From positions 1,302,001-1,366,000 of the forward strand of contig MSED01000002.1 in assembly GCA_002099365.1 (NCBI GenBank): DNA of 64,000 nt. The letters run 5' to 3'. This document shows positions 43,962 to 54,802 of this stretch, in pieces. The translations under genes were made by a program, and so were the position numbers. A model generated the notes under the pieces. That model saw nothing but the letters and a program-made list of their open reading frames with translations, did no database searches and was not told where the DNA came from. Origin of the DNA: Phialophora verrucosa. Its lineage: Eukaryota; Ascomycota; Eurotiomycetes; Chaetothyriales; Herpotrichiellaceae. Every line of letters begins with the position of its first letter. The first letter of the stretch is position 1.

Positions 43962-45851
43962 GTGTCATCATCTATCGTCTCTACTTCCACCCTCTTACAT
44001 CTTACACTGCTGGGAAGAGTAACGCATTGGTATGGAGTTTATCATGGATCGAGCGGCGATAACCACTTGCATGTTTACCGCCTCCATAAGCAATATGGTA
44101 AAATCGATCTATTATCTCCCCCAACAGAGCGGTGGTCGTCAACTACTCCAACTAACCAGGAGAAATTGTACGGATAGCCCCAAATCTGGTCACTATCAAC
44201 AACGCACAAGCAATCAAAGGTGGGAAAAGCAGGCACATCCAATCCCCCGTCCATCCCCGCCCAAAGTTTTCCCACGAAAGACAAAACTAATTTTCGGTCA
44301 ATCACTTAATAGACATCTATGGTGTCAACAGAAACGTGCAAAAAGGGAGCTTTTACAAGGCTTCAGCGAAGCTCACGGGATTTCCCAACAGCTTCAGCGC
44401 TATTGATAGGCAGCTGCATGCTCACAGAAGGCGGGTTTTGGCGCCTGCCTTTACCGACGCCGCGCTGTTGTCAATGAAACCTCATATCCTGCATCACATC
44501 CGGCGGTTTTTCAACATCGGGATCCTCGGAGGCGACGCAAACTCGGAAACGTCGACGCCGGTCGCCGAGCCTCGACGAGATCCTGGCTGGTCGGTCGAGG
44601 TGGACATGAGCCTCTGGGGGAATTACCTGACCTTCGATGTCATGGGCGATTTGGCCTTTGCGACTCATTTCGATATGCTTGGAGGCAAAGGGAGTCGAGC
44701 ACTGCCTGAGATGGTTGATTCGGCTCTGCATGGCCAATTGATTTCGGTCTCTCTCCCCCAGTTTCACTCTTCTATCTGGCATGTGTCTTTCTCTCTCGAC
44801 ACAAACCGCCTCTCCCTTTTTCGCTCCACGTAACATCTCAGATGTTTGGAACACCTTTCTCCGGAAGTTTTTGGCCGTTGGCAAACCGCTTTGCACTTGG
44901 CTGGCTCAAGCCCGACCTCTCTCAACTGGAATCTGCTTCCTCTCCTGTTCCCCAGGATATACGCCCTGAGCAAGTACCTCAAAGGGTTTGCTGGAGAGCA
45001 GGTCTCAGATCGCCTCACGCGCGAGACCGACAAGAAAGATTTCTTGTATTATATTCTGCGAGCCAAAAATCCAGATGGGACCCCGGCGAAATTGTCTCCA
45101 ACGGATCTCGAATCGGAGAGCCGTTGCATTGATCATCAGCGGTAAGTTTCTGAAGAGGGTCCACACACACCGGTGGTCGACATAGCGCGTTGCATCTAAC
45201 AGATGAGCAACATTTGCAGGGTCTGACACCACCGTGACACAAATAGCGGCCAACTTCTTCTACCTAACTCACAACAAGGACAAACTGGACCGACTATGCT
45301 CAGAGATCCGCTCCGATTTCTCCTCGGTGGAAGAAATCAAGCTGGGACCCAAATTGGAGAGCTGCCGTTACCTGAGAGCCACGGTTGAAGAAACCCTCCG
45401 CTTCAGCCCCAGCCTTCCTGGTGTTTTGCCCCGCGAAGTCCTCCCGGGCGGTCTTGCGGTTGATCAGCGATATTTCTTCCCACGGGGAGTTGAAGTCTCG
45501 GTGCCCGTGTACGCGCTCCATCACAATGCCCAGCACTTCCCCGATCCGGATATGTAGAAGCCGGAGCGCTGGCTACCCGACGAGGCGCGTGAGGAAGCAG
45601 TGAAGAAAAGTTACGAAGCATTCACGCCCTTTTCGTATGGTTCAAGGCAATGCATTGGAAAGCGACTGGCGTATATCGAACTGTGGATCACGGTCGCGAG
45701 AGCCGTCTACCTCTTCGACATGGAGTACGTAGGCGGAGCGACGGAGGACAGGCTGGCGAGTGCCAGTATGGCTGAATTCAAGATGCTTGATCATCTGGCC
45801 GCGGCGAGGCATGGGCCGGTGATTCGGTTTCGGATGAGAGAAAATAAGTGA
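43962..45851 (+). pseudogene. Broken cytochrome P450 gene
   Basis: P450 sequence can be followed almost end to end. Near the start, RLYFHPL is in one frame and VTHWYGVYHGSSGDNHLHVY in another, so a small deletion lies near 44000. Then come GEIVRIAPNLVTINNAQAIK after a normal intron, HAHRRRVLAPAFTDAA, and LTFDVMGDLAFATHFDMLGG. A disturbed middle follows (44790-44960), then YLKGFAGEQVSDRLTRETDK. A further frame error lies near 45118-45135, just before the intron leading to GSDTTVTQIAANFFY. A TAG at 45555-45557 stands just before KPERW. The heme loop FSYGSRQCIGKRLAYIE is still present. At least three lesions make it a pseudogene. Confidence 0.85.
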
Positions 45852-46834
45852 TGAGAATGCAGTAGAGTCCACGCCCTATGATAGGCAGTCGAACGGGCGC
45901 CCTCTGCTCCAGACAGTCAGGCGACTCACACGAGCATGGTAGCCTCGTTGGAAAGGCTGACCAACCCCGGGCCACCTGAGGGGACTGGGTGGACTGGAGT
46001 GGGTGGACTTCAGAGCACTACAGTCCACTAAGCCCGGGGCAGGACTATATAGTCGTCACATCCTCAAACCTAGGGAAGAATTGTACCCGACTTGACGGAA
46101 TCTCTATGAAAGGGCGCGCGAAGAAGATAATGTCAGCCTACCCGTCATGGTGACCGCTGTTATCAACCCTGCCAAGCGTGGCATCATTATATAGTCCCGC
46201 ATCTGAGCCGAAATGCACGTTCAGTAAGACGCGGATTCTACAACTCGGGTCCCCCGCCGGGTCAGGGGCACCGGCACGGGAACAGTCTCCAGTGAGGTTG
46301 CCAGTCAGTCGATCAAAGGTCAGCGCATTGGAGAGGGGGTTGCAGTCCAGACCTAGAGGTGGTGCCACTGTCACCTATGCCTCCTTTTGCGCACCCCGGC
46401 TGACGTGAAGGATCAATAAGCAAGCACGTACCGCCCTTGACCTGTCATGGGCAGAGATGCACTCCATGCTTGGCACCAGACAACCCTCAGCTGGGCAGGT
46501 ATTGTTCCGATCTGCAAACCAGCAGGACGGGGGTTCGGCGCAAGTTATGTAAACACGGTATCATTATCTATCGTGCAGTCTCTGCCGCGAAGGGCACATA
46601 TAACGAAGGCAGTCTCGGCTGGGCGAAAGAGCGTGAACCTTTCAATCTTTGAGTTGCGTTGGAAACCATTTTGATTCTCCCTTTCTCCTTGGGGCGTCCT
46701 CGACGTCACCATTCGAAGTTGTCGATTCCCCCGGTCGACAGGCCCCGAGCACTGATGGCTCCGATCCCTCATTATAGGTTCGTCTGTTTCCTCCCAGCGG
46801 CGTGCTCGACCGGCCTCTAATCGATGTGTTGTAG
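45852..46834. other. Intergenic region, possibly with the lost 5' end of the next gene
   Basis: No intact gene is seen. A short frame from ATG 46768 (MAPIPHYRFV) resembles the start of the following regulator-like family but does not join it in frame. Confidence 0.35.
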
Positions 46835-48624
46835 AAGCTGACGGCTGGTGCAAGTATATCGCCGTTGCGATGGGTTCCTCCAGAAAGCTCGCAAACGACC
46901 AATCTCGATAGAGAACTTGAGAAATGTGCCCAAAGGTCTCACGCCGCGAGAGTGGCGCACCAGAGACGGAAAGACAAAGCTCGTCTTGTGACCCAAACAC
47001 ACGTAGGTTCCTTTCACTCTATTGCCCTCACCTGAATCCAGCCAACTCGTTGCAAAGTGTGCCACGACGCTGACTCCGCCCTTGGCTAACTTAGTACTCC
47101 GTGCCGTTGCCACACAGGCTTGAGGGCTTTCATGCCTCTGACCCTGGGCCGGGAGTGCCAGTGTATACCTCTGGATCGCAAAGAATTGGTCGGCAATATG
47201 AGCGGAGGGAGGACGATGATGATGTTCTGCCAACAAAACCAAACCGCCATGAGTCGAAGCCTCGTCTTTTCACAAGACATGGTGTGGAATTGGTTAGAAG
47301 ACCTCGCCGTCCACAACTTGAAACTCCCGTTCTGAGATGCTGGGAAGGTGCTACAGATCCGTTCGCAGCCTATCCCGTACTGGTGACACCCTGGGTGAAT
47401 CACACGATTCGCTTCCTCCGGGAGACATGGATTCCTGCGACTTTCCACTCGAGTCAAACGATGTCTGTTCGCCGTGCGCTAGCGGAGAGAGAATGGCGAG
47501 ATTCGAAATACTGCCTCGGTTTTGAAGCCTCTGCACACGCCGTCTTGACGATGTCTACGGCTCTCATGGTGCAGCACCAGCCTGCTCCGGGGGTGGAGCA
47601 GCGGGTTCTCCTTTCCAAAAACAAGACCATAGCGGCACTGAGGAAGCTCCTCACCGAATATTCCGTCGCAGAATCCATGCCCATCGTGGCTTGTGTCGTT
47701 TATTTGCTTGGAGCCGCGATCTGCGCCAATGACCTTCACGAGGCGGAAATCCATTCAAAGACATTGAAACGGTTCTTCGAGACCCGGAAATCGCTTGAAC
47801 CCGGCTCAGTGGAATACACGTTCTTTATTCGTTGCCTCCGGTTCTGCATCCGATACGCGACGCTGACTCTCGCGGCCCCTATCTTTGATCTGGCCCACGT
47901 GTCTGATCTGCTCAGCGAGTCGTTCCGGCCGGGGGATATCTTTTTCGATACTTCTTGTCCGCAGAGATTCGACACAGATCTGGACGTTTCGCTGCGCGAC
48001 CCCCTGAGAGATATCTTCATCAGACTTCGCAAAGGCTTTTGGCTGTGGCGGCAGCGGCAATTCCACGGAGTGACGGTGCACGAGTCGGCAGACTGGACAA
48101 TTGGGCAATATTACCTTTTGCAAAGCCGATTGCTGTACATTTATGACGATTACCGCCGCAAGCTCGTCACGCCTCTCCATTGGGATTCTGTCCGTCTGAA
48201 TGTACAAATGTGCCTGTCCTTGGGGCTACTTTGCATGCTGAACAGCAGCGATCTCGTCGGGGCGTCCACTCAAGACTAAGCGAGCTTCTTGCTCGGTGCT
48301 CTCCAGCAGCATGTGGCCGTGTTGATGGGGGAGCGATTGGAAGACCAAGCCCAAACGCACGATTCCCAGTGGGAAACCTCGATCCTGTGGTTCCTCTTCG
48401 CAGCCTGGTTGATGGATCGAAGCCACATGAGACAAGGCTACAAGGATGCTTCCGTCATCTCTTTCGGCGATCGACTCGCTGTACACGTGTGTTTGATGGG
48501 GTTACAGACGTGGGACCAAATGGCTGCAAGGCTGCAGAAATTTATTCTTTTCGAAGAAATGAAACCCGCTGGGTCGTTTTGGTTCGCTGACACCATTCTG
48601 GCAAGTGCAGGTAGCGTGAAGTGA
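46835..48624 (+). pseudogene. Broken fungal transcription-factor-like gene (no zinc cluster)
   Basis: The frame from 46835 codes LEKCAQRSHAARVAHQRRKD, a basic N-terminal block typical of Pezizomycotina regulator-like proteins of the Fungal_trans_2/DUF3468 type. An intron from about 47013 to a TTAG acceptor near 47093 joins it to the main part (TDPFAAYPVLVTPWVNHTIR, then helical repeats). A TAA at 48277-48279 interrupts the frame, which then continues unchanged (ASFLLGALQQHVAVLMGER, WETSILWFLFAAWLMDRS) to a natural stop at 48622-48624. A TAG at 46832-46834 precedes the readable part; it could be a stop or a splice acceptor. The product would lack its last 115 residues. Confidence 0.75.
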
Positions 48625-48799
48625 GGGCCGAGTCCAATTCCACCTGTCGGTATCATAACCATGGTGGAAACCTGTTATTAGATAAAGAGATAAGACGGCC
48701 CGCACACCGACGTCGAATCCATAGGGGTTGCTCAGATTGACAGATGTAGATAGTCTTTGCCGTTTCGGCGGGGCCTCATTTTGAATCCATTCCGCTCGG

Positions 48800-51247
48800 T
48801 TAAAGCAGCTGGATCGTCTGCTCCTTCAATTCACCTTTATTTAGCATATTCACGACTTCACCGTCCATGATGCCATGAACGTAGCACTCGCCCAGAAACT
48901 TGAAGCGACCGCCTGCCGCTGCGCTCAGCACATACGGTGTTTTCCCACCGAACAAGACTGCAACGGTGTCCCAATCCTGCAAACGCTCGGGCCCTATGCC
49001 AAAGTATCCTTGTTTCGTCATGAAAAACCTTCGATAGTGACACGCCTGGTTTGCAGCCAAAAGAAAGTCGGAATGACTGCCTCCCTCTGCGCGTTCCTGC
49101 ATCTTTGCCTTCACCGTCTGCACACTGCGCCCCAGATCGAGCACCTGGAATCTAGTGTTCCATCCCTTTTCGTTCTTGTCGACCTCGAAGCTGGCACTCT
49201 CGAAGGCCTTGAGTCGATAGGCCCAGAAGTCGCGGCGGAACTGTTCCATGGCCGCGTGTCCCATTTTGTCGTTCATCTGCGGGAAGCGACGGCCAGATGT
49301 CAAGGTCAGAGAAAAAGCGTCGAGACGCGCGCCCGGAGAGCGCGAATAAGGAGAGTGGCCATCGAGATGTTTGTACATGGCCCAGGTGCCTTCAACAGGG
49401 CACATCTTCAAAGGTAGCCAGCCGTCAAGTTCAGACTGGAAGTCACGGGTTTCCATCGTCTCGGAGTGCCAGACGATCTCATCGAAGACCACGCCAGACG
49501 CCGAAAGCATCTTTCTATCAGGGCTGACTTGTATGGCGGGCAACAAGCCTGCCGAGGCTTTAAAAATAGAGTACGAAGTATGGCCCAGCTTAGCCATGTG
49601 ATTGTCAAGATTCCAGCGGGGCGCCCAGGTTGGGATGTTGTCGTCGTCGAAAAACCCGTTCTTCACATGGTGCACCACGTGTGAGAGAATCCGCAGATCC
49701 TTGGTCACAGAGACAACTCTGGGGACCAAATCCGCGTAGACCTGTTCGTAAGTCACGCCCTCATACTTTGGCTCAATGATCGGCTTGCCATTGATCATAG
49801 CTTTAGGATGACCTAGAAAGGCGTAAATGTAGTCAACTTCTCGTGTTGACCTGCGGAACCACGAGCATTCGAGGACTTCCAGAAAATCCATCTCCTCCCG
49901 CATCTTGCGGTCGTCGTCTTGGGTGAACACTGGAGGGGCTCCTCGCGCGTGGTTCTCGAAGACGGCATACGTGACCCACGTGCGCCGGTAAGCGGCCAGG
50001 AATAAATTGAGTGATTGGTCCAGCAATTTCCCTGGGCCTTCGATGAACATGAGGAAATTGTCCATGCTTTCCCAAGAGATGGAGTCCTCTCCACAGAGCA
50101 TGACGGCGCTGCGGGCCAGGCCCAGTTCCTGTGCCGTCCATACTCTGTGAAACCAGTCACGGTGGTCGAAAAATGCCTTCACTGACCCCCAGGGGTATGC
50201 TTCGTCAAAGGCTAGAACCTGGTCGGGAGTGACCTGGGGGTTGACGCCGACGCTAAAGAGGGCGTTAATCGCTGCGATGATCTCAAAGGCTGCTCTTGAG
50301 TGCTGGTCTTTCTCCCCAAGCCAGACGAGTACGCGGTCCGCATTGCGGTACACCGATCCCATCAACTTGACCTGAGCAGTCCGCTCTGGGTCGTCAGTTT
50401 GGTCGATAGAGACGAAGTCAGCCCATACCAGGCGCATTGTTTTTGGATGACGGATCTTCTGGAGTGCATCTCGAAGATTTATCCCGACCGGAAATGCGGC
50501 GCCATGGAGGAGTATGTCCTCTTTAAATGCCTGGTCGCCCCAGAAATACGAGATGGCTTCATAATTCGGGGCATGCCGGACGTCGACTTCAATGAGCGTA
50601 CATGTTATAGGCTCGGTTCCTGATCCGGGATGAAGCTGCAGGAGACGAATAGAGTGTTCGGTGAGGAGCTCTTTGTACGGAAACGGCTTGCGCTTTGACC
50701 CTATACCGGCACATGACCGGTTGGTGGACGGACTGGAGGACAGCACTTGGCCGACCGACGGGGACACAGTTCTGGCTTCCTTGCTGATCGGTGGGAAACC
50801 TTGTCTAGAAGGACCTGCGGTATCACCTAGCTGCCGACTCGGATGTTCTGCGGTGGGAGACCCCGGCCCAGTGTAAGCTTCATGATCAGACGTGGCGGGA
50901 CGACTCTGTTGGCTGGAGAAAATCCAGCGTCTGCCTGCCCATACCGTCCCCATGGCAATTCCGATGTAGAGAATCACAAGATGTGACCCCATCAGCTGTA
51001 CACTACCCAAGAAGCCAGCTGTCGCAGATTGTATTTCTTCCCTACCCGAGGACCAAACAAGGAAGACAAGTACCGGGGTAAGTAGGAAATGAGATTTGCG
51101 CAACAGGAAACTCCAAATCACCACTAAGGTTGAAAATGACAGGATGGCAATAACAGCGAGCAGTCCCTTGACTTGGCAAAGGAAAAGTAGGAGAATTGAG
51201 AGGACACACCAGGCGATGAAATAGACTCTGGCCTGAGGACCTGCCAT
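48800..51247 (-). CDS. HET-domain protein with an N-terminal multi-pass membrane region
   Basis: An intron-free gene of 815 residues from MAGPQARVYF at 51247. The first 107 residues hold three or four hydrophobic segments (about 8-24, 27-49, 54-66 and 86-105), then a disordered Ser/Pro-rich linker to about residue 185. The HET domain starts near residue 229 and shows the usual blocks: YEAISYFWGD, LVWADFVSIDQTDDPERTAQ, VYRNADRVLVWLGE, and WFHRVWTAQELGLARSAVML. Later HET-family blocks are VDYIYAFLGHP, PTWAPRW, TKQGYFGIGP, and FLGECYVHGIMDGEVV. The DNA codes one uninterrupted protein, so the fusion is not an exon-joining guess. It would place an incompatibility effector at a membrane. Confidence 0.88.
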   Translation of the reverse strand: MAGPQARVYFIAWCVLSILLLFLCQVKGLLAVIAILSFSTLVVIWSFLLRKSHFLLTPVLVFLVWSSGREEIQSATAGFLGSVQLMGSHLVILYIGIAMGTVWAGRRWIFSSQQSRPATSDHEAYTGPGSPTAEHPSRQLGDTAGPSRQGFPPISKEARTVSPSVGQVLSSSPSTNRSCAGIGSKRKPFPYKELLTEHSIRLLQLHPGSGTEPITCTLIEVDVRHAPNYEAISYFWGDQAFKEDILLHGAAFPVGINLRDALQKIRHPKTMRLVWADFVSIDQTDDPERTAQVKLMGSVYRNADRVLVWLGEKDQHSRAAFEIIAAINALFSVGVNPQVTPDQVLAFDEAYPWGSVKAFFDHRDWFHRVWTAQELGLARSAVMLCGEDSISWESMDNFLMFIEGPGKLLDQSLNLFLAAYRRTWVTYAVFENHARGAPPVFTQDDDRKMREEMDFLEVLECSWFRRSTREVDYIYAFLGHPKAMINGKPIIEPKYEGVTYEQVYADLVPRVVSVTKDLRILSHVVHHVKNGFFDDDNIPTWAPRWNLDNHMAKLGHTSYSIFKASAGLLPAIQVSPDRKMLSASGVVFDEIVWHSETMETRDFQSELDGWLPLKMCPVEGTWAMYKHLDGHSPYSRSPGARLDAFSLTLTSGRRFPQMNDKMGHAAMEQFRRDFWAYRLKAFESASFEVDKNEKGWNTRFQVLDLGRSVQTVKAKMQERAEGGSHSDFLLAANQACHYRRFFMTKQGYFGIGPERLQDWDTVAVLFGGKTPYVLSAAAGGRFKFLGECYVHGIMDGEVVNMLNKGELKEQTIQLL

Positions 51248-52060
51248 TGGGATCTTCACAGAGAGAGAAAAGTGACCGTGAACAAGTAGATAGGGAAAGC
51301 AGAGAGGTGCCTATAGCTAGGCAGATGAGTCCACGAGCCGGATATACTGCACCGTCCAGCCAAGAACCAACACGAGAGCTCATGTTCAGATTATTCAGCT
51401 CTGCTTCTTTGGGATTCGCCGCGCCCAGGCGGCTTTCGCGGCAATACGAGCCATAGCGCGGTGATTAGGCATTGTAATTCGAAGGCGGACCATCTCGGGG
51501 ATGGTGTTGGGTTCGAATACGAGGACGGCGGGGGCCGCATGGGAATATCGGAAGTGTGGACATCTTCTTCCGTATGTCTCACTCCGATCGGAGTGAGTTT
51601 CATCACCAGTGCATGGGCGGCAATGACAATGGTGGTAGCAGAGGCAGTGGGGTATACATGTACTTGGAACTGATTCTCAAGGGGTTCGTGGTATAAGCAA
51701 GGAGTGATAATAACGAGCTGGATTAATAGCTGGATGGAGGGGAAGTTTGGTGTCCCATCCGCCGTAGCACTTTCTTCTTGGCACTAATGGTTCACCGTAA
51801 CAACAAGCAGCCACGTGATCGCGCGGTGTTTTCGAGTAACGCCGAAGATCCACCGGGCAAGACAATCCGCGTGCCACCTGGGCAACGTCAACGTCTCATC
51901 ATCAACAAAGATCTCGACTGAGAGCGCTACACATCGTCGCCACCAGCTGTCTTGGACATCATTTGCAGCACCCTCAGAGAAGATACAGCCAGACGGGATA
52001 AGTCGGAAAGCTGCACTTGTAGCGCTATGCCGCCGATCAGATAAAGGGTTTTGCATCAAT
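51248..52060. promoter_or_regulatory. Divergent promoter between HET gene and GEN1-like gene
   Basis: These 0.8 kb lie between two outward-facing genes. The frames inside have no family features. The boundary between the accessory block on the left and the conserved genes on the right falls here. Confidence 0.4.
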
Positions 52061-54795
52061 ATGGGTATTCCTGGGTAAGTGCTACCAAACTGACTGCCAA
52101 TACGGATTACAACCCGCCACCCTCTTTACCCCTGCTAACCTTCCTTCCATTCTATAGTCTCTTCAAAGAGATCGGCAAAGGCGAACGCATTGCACTCTCA
52201 CGCCTCTGCATCACGCATTTGGAAAAGTACAACCGCCCACTACGCATCGCCATTGATGCCGCCATATGGAACTTTCAAACCCAGCTTGGCGGCGTGGGGG
52301 GAAAGAATCCCGCTCTACGCACGTTGTTCTATCGGCTTTTGAAGCTCCTGGCTCTGCCTATTGACCCGGTCTTTGTGTATGATGGGAACAACAAGCCACT
52401 TTGTAAGAGGGGAAGGACTGTAAGTTTGTACGGCCTCTACGTGTGGCGCGTATCTATTCTGCATAGGTAAGTTGTGTGCTAAAAGCTCTGTGGTATGCAG
52501 GTAACCCGATGGCAAGGCGGCAACGTCTCAGTCCAAGCCTCAAAGAAGTTGATCTCGCTTCTCAGCTATCCCTGCCATGTCGCACCGGGGGAGGCCGAGG
52601 CAGAATGCGCAATGCTTCAGAAGCACGGTATAGTCGATGCGGTGATGACACAAGATGTGGATGCCATCATGTTCGGATCTGGATTGACGCTACGAGACTG
52701 GTCGAAGGAGGGCAAAATGAAAGGCAATCAGACGCCCACGCACGTCAGTGTGTTCGACTTGGAAAAGCTGAAGGAGGTCAGCAGAGGGTTAGACCCAGAT
52801 GGCATGATTCTGGTCGCGCTATTGAGTGGTGGTGATTACGATGAGGACGGAGTCGCGGGGATCGGAATATCCCTGGCGTGCGAGATCGCAAGAGCAGGGT
52901 TTGGGTCCGATCTCTTGGAACTTGTGAGGAATGAGAACGAAGACGGCATTGCAGAGTGGAGAGAGCGATTGCAATACGAGCTGGAATCGAACGAAAGCGG
53001 ATACTTCAAGATGAAGAGGAAAATGGTCAAGATCCCAGATTGTTTCCCGAACCGACGAATTTTGGACTATTATATGAATCCGGCGGTCACGGAAGAGGGC
53101 GAGCTGAAGAACCTGGAGAAGAAGTGGGTAAAGGTATGGGAAGAAGAGATCGAGGTGCAAGCTCTGCGCGACTATGCGAGGGACACTCTTGACTGGCAGT
53201 ACAAACCGGGGGCCTGGAAGTTTGTCCGCGTTCTGGCGCCGGCTCTGCTTGCCGATCGGTTGCGAAGGGATGCAGCGACATCGATAGTCACGTCTGCTGA
53301 CCAGATCACCGAGCGGAGGCAACATTTCGTTAGCGACGGTATTCCAGAGCTGAGAGTCACAGTGATTCCTGCCGAGGTCGTTGGTTTGGATCTTGACGCG
53401 GAAGACGACAGCCCAGAGTATCTCGAAAGGCTTGCCGCTCAAGAGGGGAACGAAACAGCAAGAGAAGAGAGCGAATTAGGAGAGGATGAAGCTCCACCAG
53501 CGAGCCAGCTACTCACCGAGAAGCGAAAGTCACCGCCTTGGCTGCCTGGGGATCCTGAGAAGATGTGGTTGGCCGAGGCGATTGTGGAGCTTGGGGCTCG
53601 CGAGCACGTTGAACGTTGGAATCAGATGCAATGGGAGATCCAGAATGATCCCAAGAAATTCGCCGCTCGAAAATGTCCAAAGAAGAAGAAAGAGCCGCAG
53701 AAACTGCAGAAATCAGGAGGGATGAAGGCCGGAGCAATCCACAGCTACATTACCGCCGCCAAGTCAACTGGTCAACCCTTTGAGTCTCTCCAGCCGTATT
53801 CCGATGCAGGACCGAAGACTATCACCGGACCCGTTCCAGTAGTGGATGCGTCTCTGCCACTTCCACCTCCTCAGGCCAAGGCGACGATCACTGATCTGAC
53901 TGCAGTGGTGGATGAATCCCTCTCACCATCACCACCAGCTCCCCGGATCAAGGCGAACACGAAGATGCGGCGTGGTCTCAGCACTCCCACCAAAACGAAG
54001 CCCACTCGACATGAGCAGAGCAACTCGCCTTTGATGCAGGACTATTTCAAGTCCACAAAGAGCAGCCAGGTAGAACCGGTCTCACGAGAGCCAGAATCGT
54101 CACAATCCAGTACGTTGACGAAGCTCAACACAGTCGGTCTCGGCAAGGACGAAGACCCATTCGTATCGCATGAAGCGCACGCCGAGAAGCATTCACGACC
54201 TTCGACCTCAAGCTCCATGGATATTGTCGTGCGGATCACCAAGAAACCTTCGAAACCGCGTACGAAGAATGCTTTGCCTGTCGTCCCGGACGCGAAGCCC
54301 TCATCGCCTTTGCATCATCGAGGCGGAACAGTCTCGGACGCGTTGCTGGATCAACCTGCGAGCCACGAAGCGGCGACGGCGGAGAAGCCCAACTTTGGAG
54401 ACAACCTCAACAATGTCACTCGGCGCAGCCCTAAACGGCGAGCGAAGAAAGGTCAAGCCCTTCTTGACATCCAAAGTTCAAGTCCCACGACAGTCCGGCC
54501 CAGAAGACGCATCGAGAGCTTCTTCAAACCATATCTAAAACCCCTGCAGCAAAAAGAACCACTCCAGATAGAGGTGTGGGCCAAGGACGGAGAAGATCAG
54601 CTCGCATTCCCTCTAGAGCCGACCACGGAGTTGTCGCCAACCTCGTCTCAGGCTTCACATATACATGCAATTCCCCGATCGAGCTTACCAGGCACGTGGA
54701 AAGAAGTCGGATGTGAGTCGGCGCCAAGTCCTCAGACAAGACTGCCCGGGGCTTCTCGACCGCCTCGGGTGAGCATAGTTGACTTGACAGCCTAA
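52061..54795 (+). CDS. GEN1/Yen1-type Holliday-junction resolvase (XPG/FEN superfamily)
   Basis: This nuclear enzyme cuts four-way DNA junctions in recombination repair. I read three exons: a 14-base first exon 52061-52074, then 52158-52419 and 52501-54795, giving 856 residues. The XPG N domain starts at once (MGIPGLFKEIG) with catalytic-type Asp38 (IAIDAAIWNF) and Asp80 (VFVYDGNNKP). The internuclease domain has APGEAEAECAML (Glu123/125/127) and TQDVDAIMFG (Asp144, Asp146). ALLSGGDYD and a helix-hairpin-helix (GIGISLACEIARAG) follow. The C-terminal 400 residues are Lys/Ser/Pro-rich and disordered, with short QDYFKS and RIESFFKP peptides that might bind partners. GEN1 members lack the long spacer of XPG and have this tail, which favours GEN1/Yen1. 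Confidence 0.92.
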
Positions 54796-54802
54796 GCCAA
54801 TC

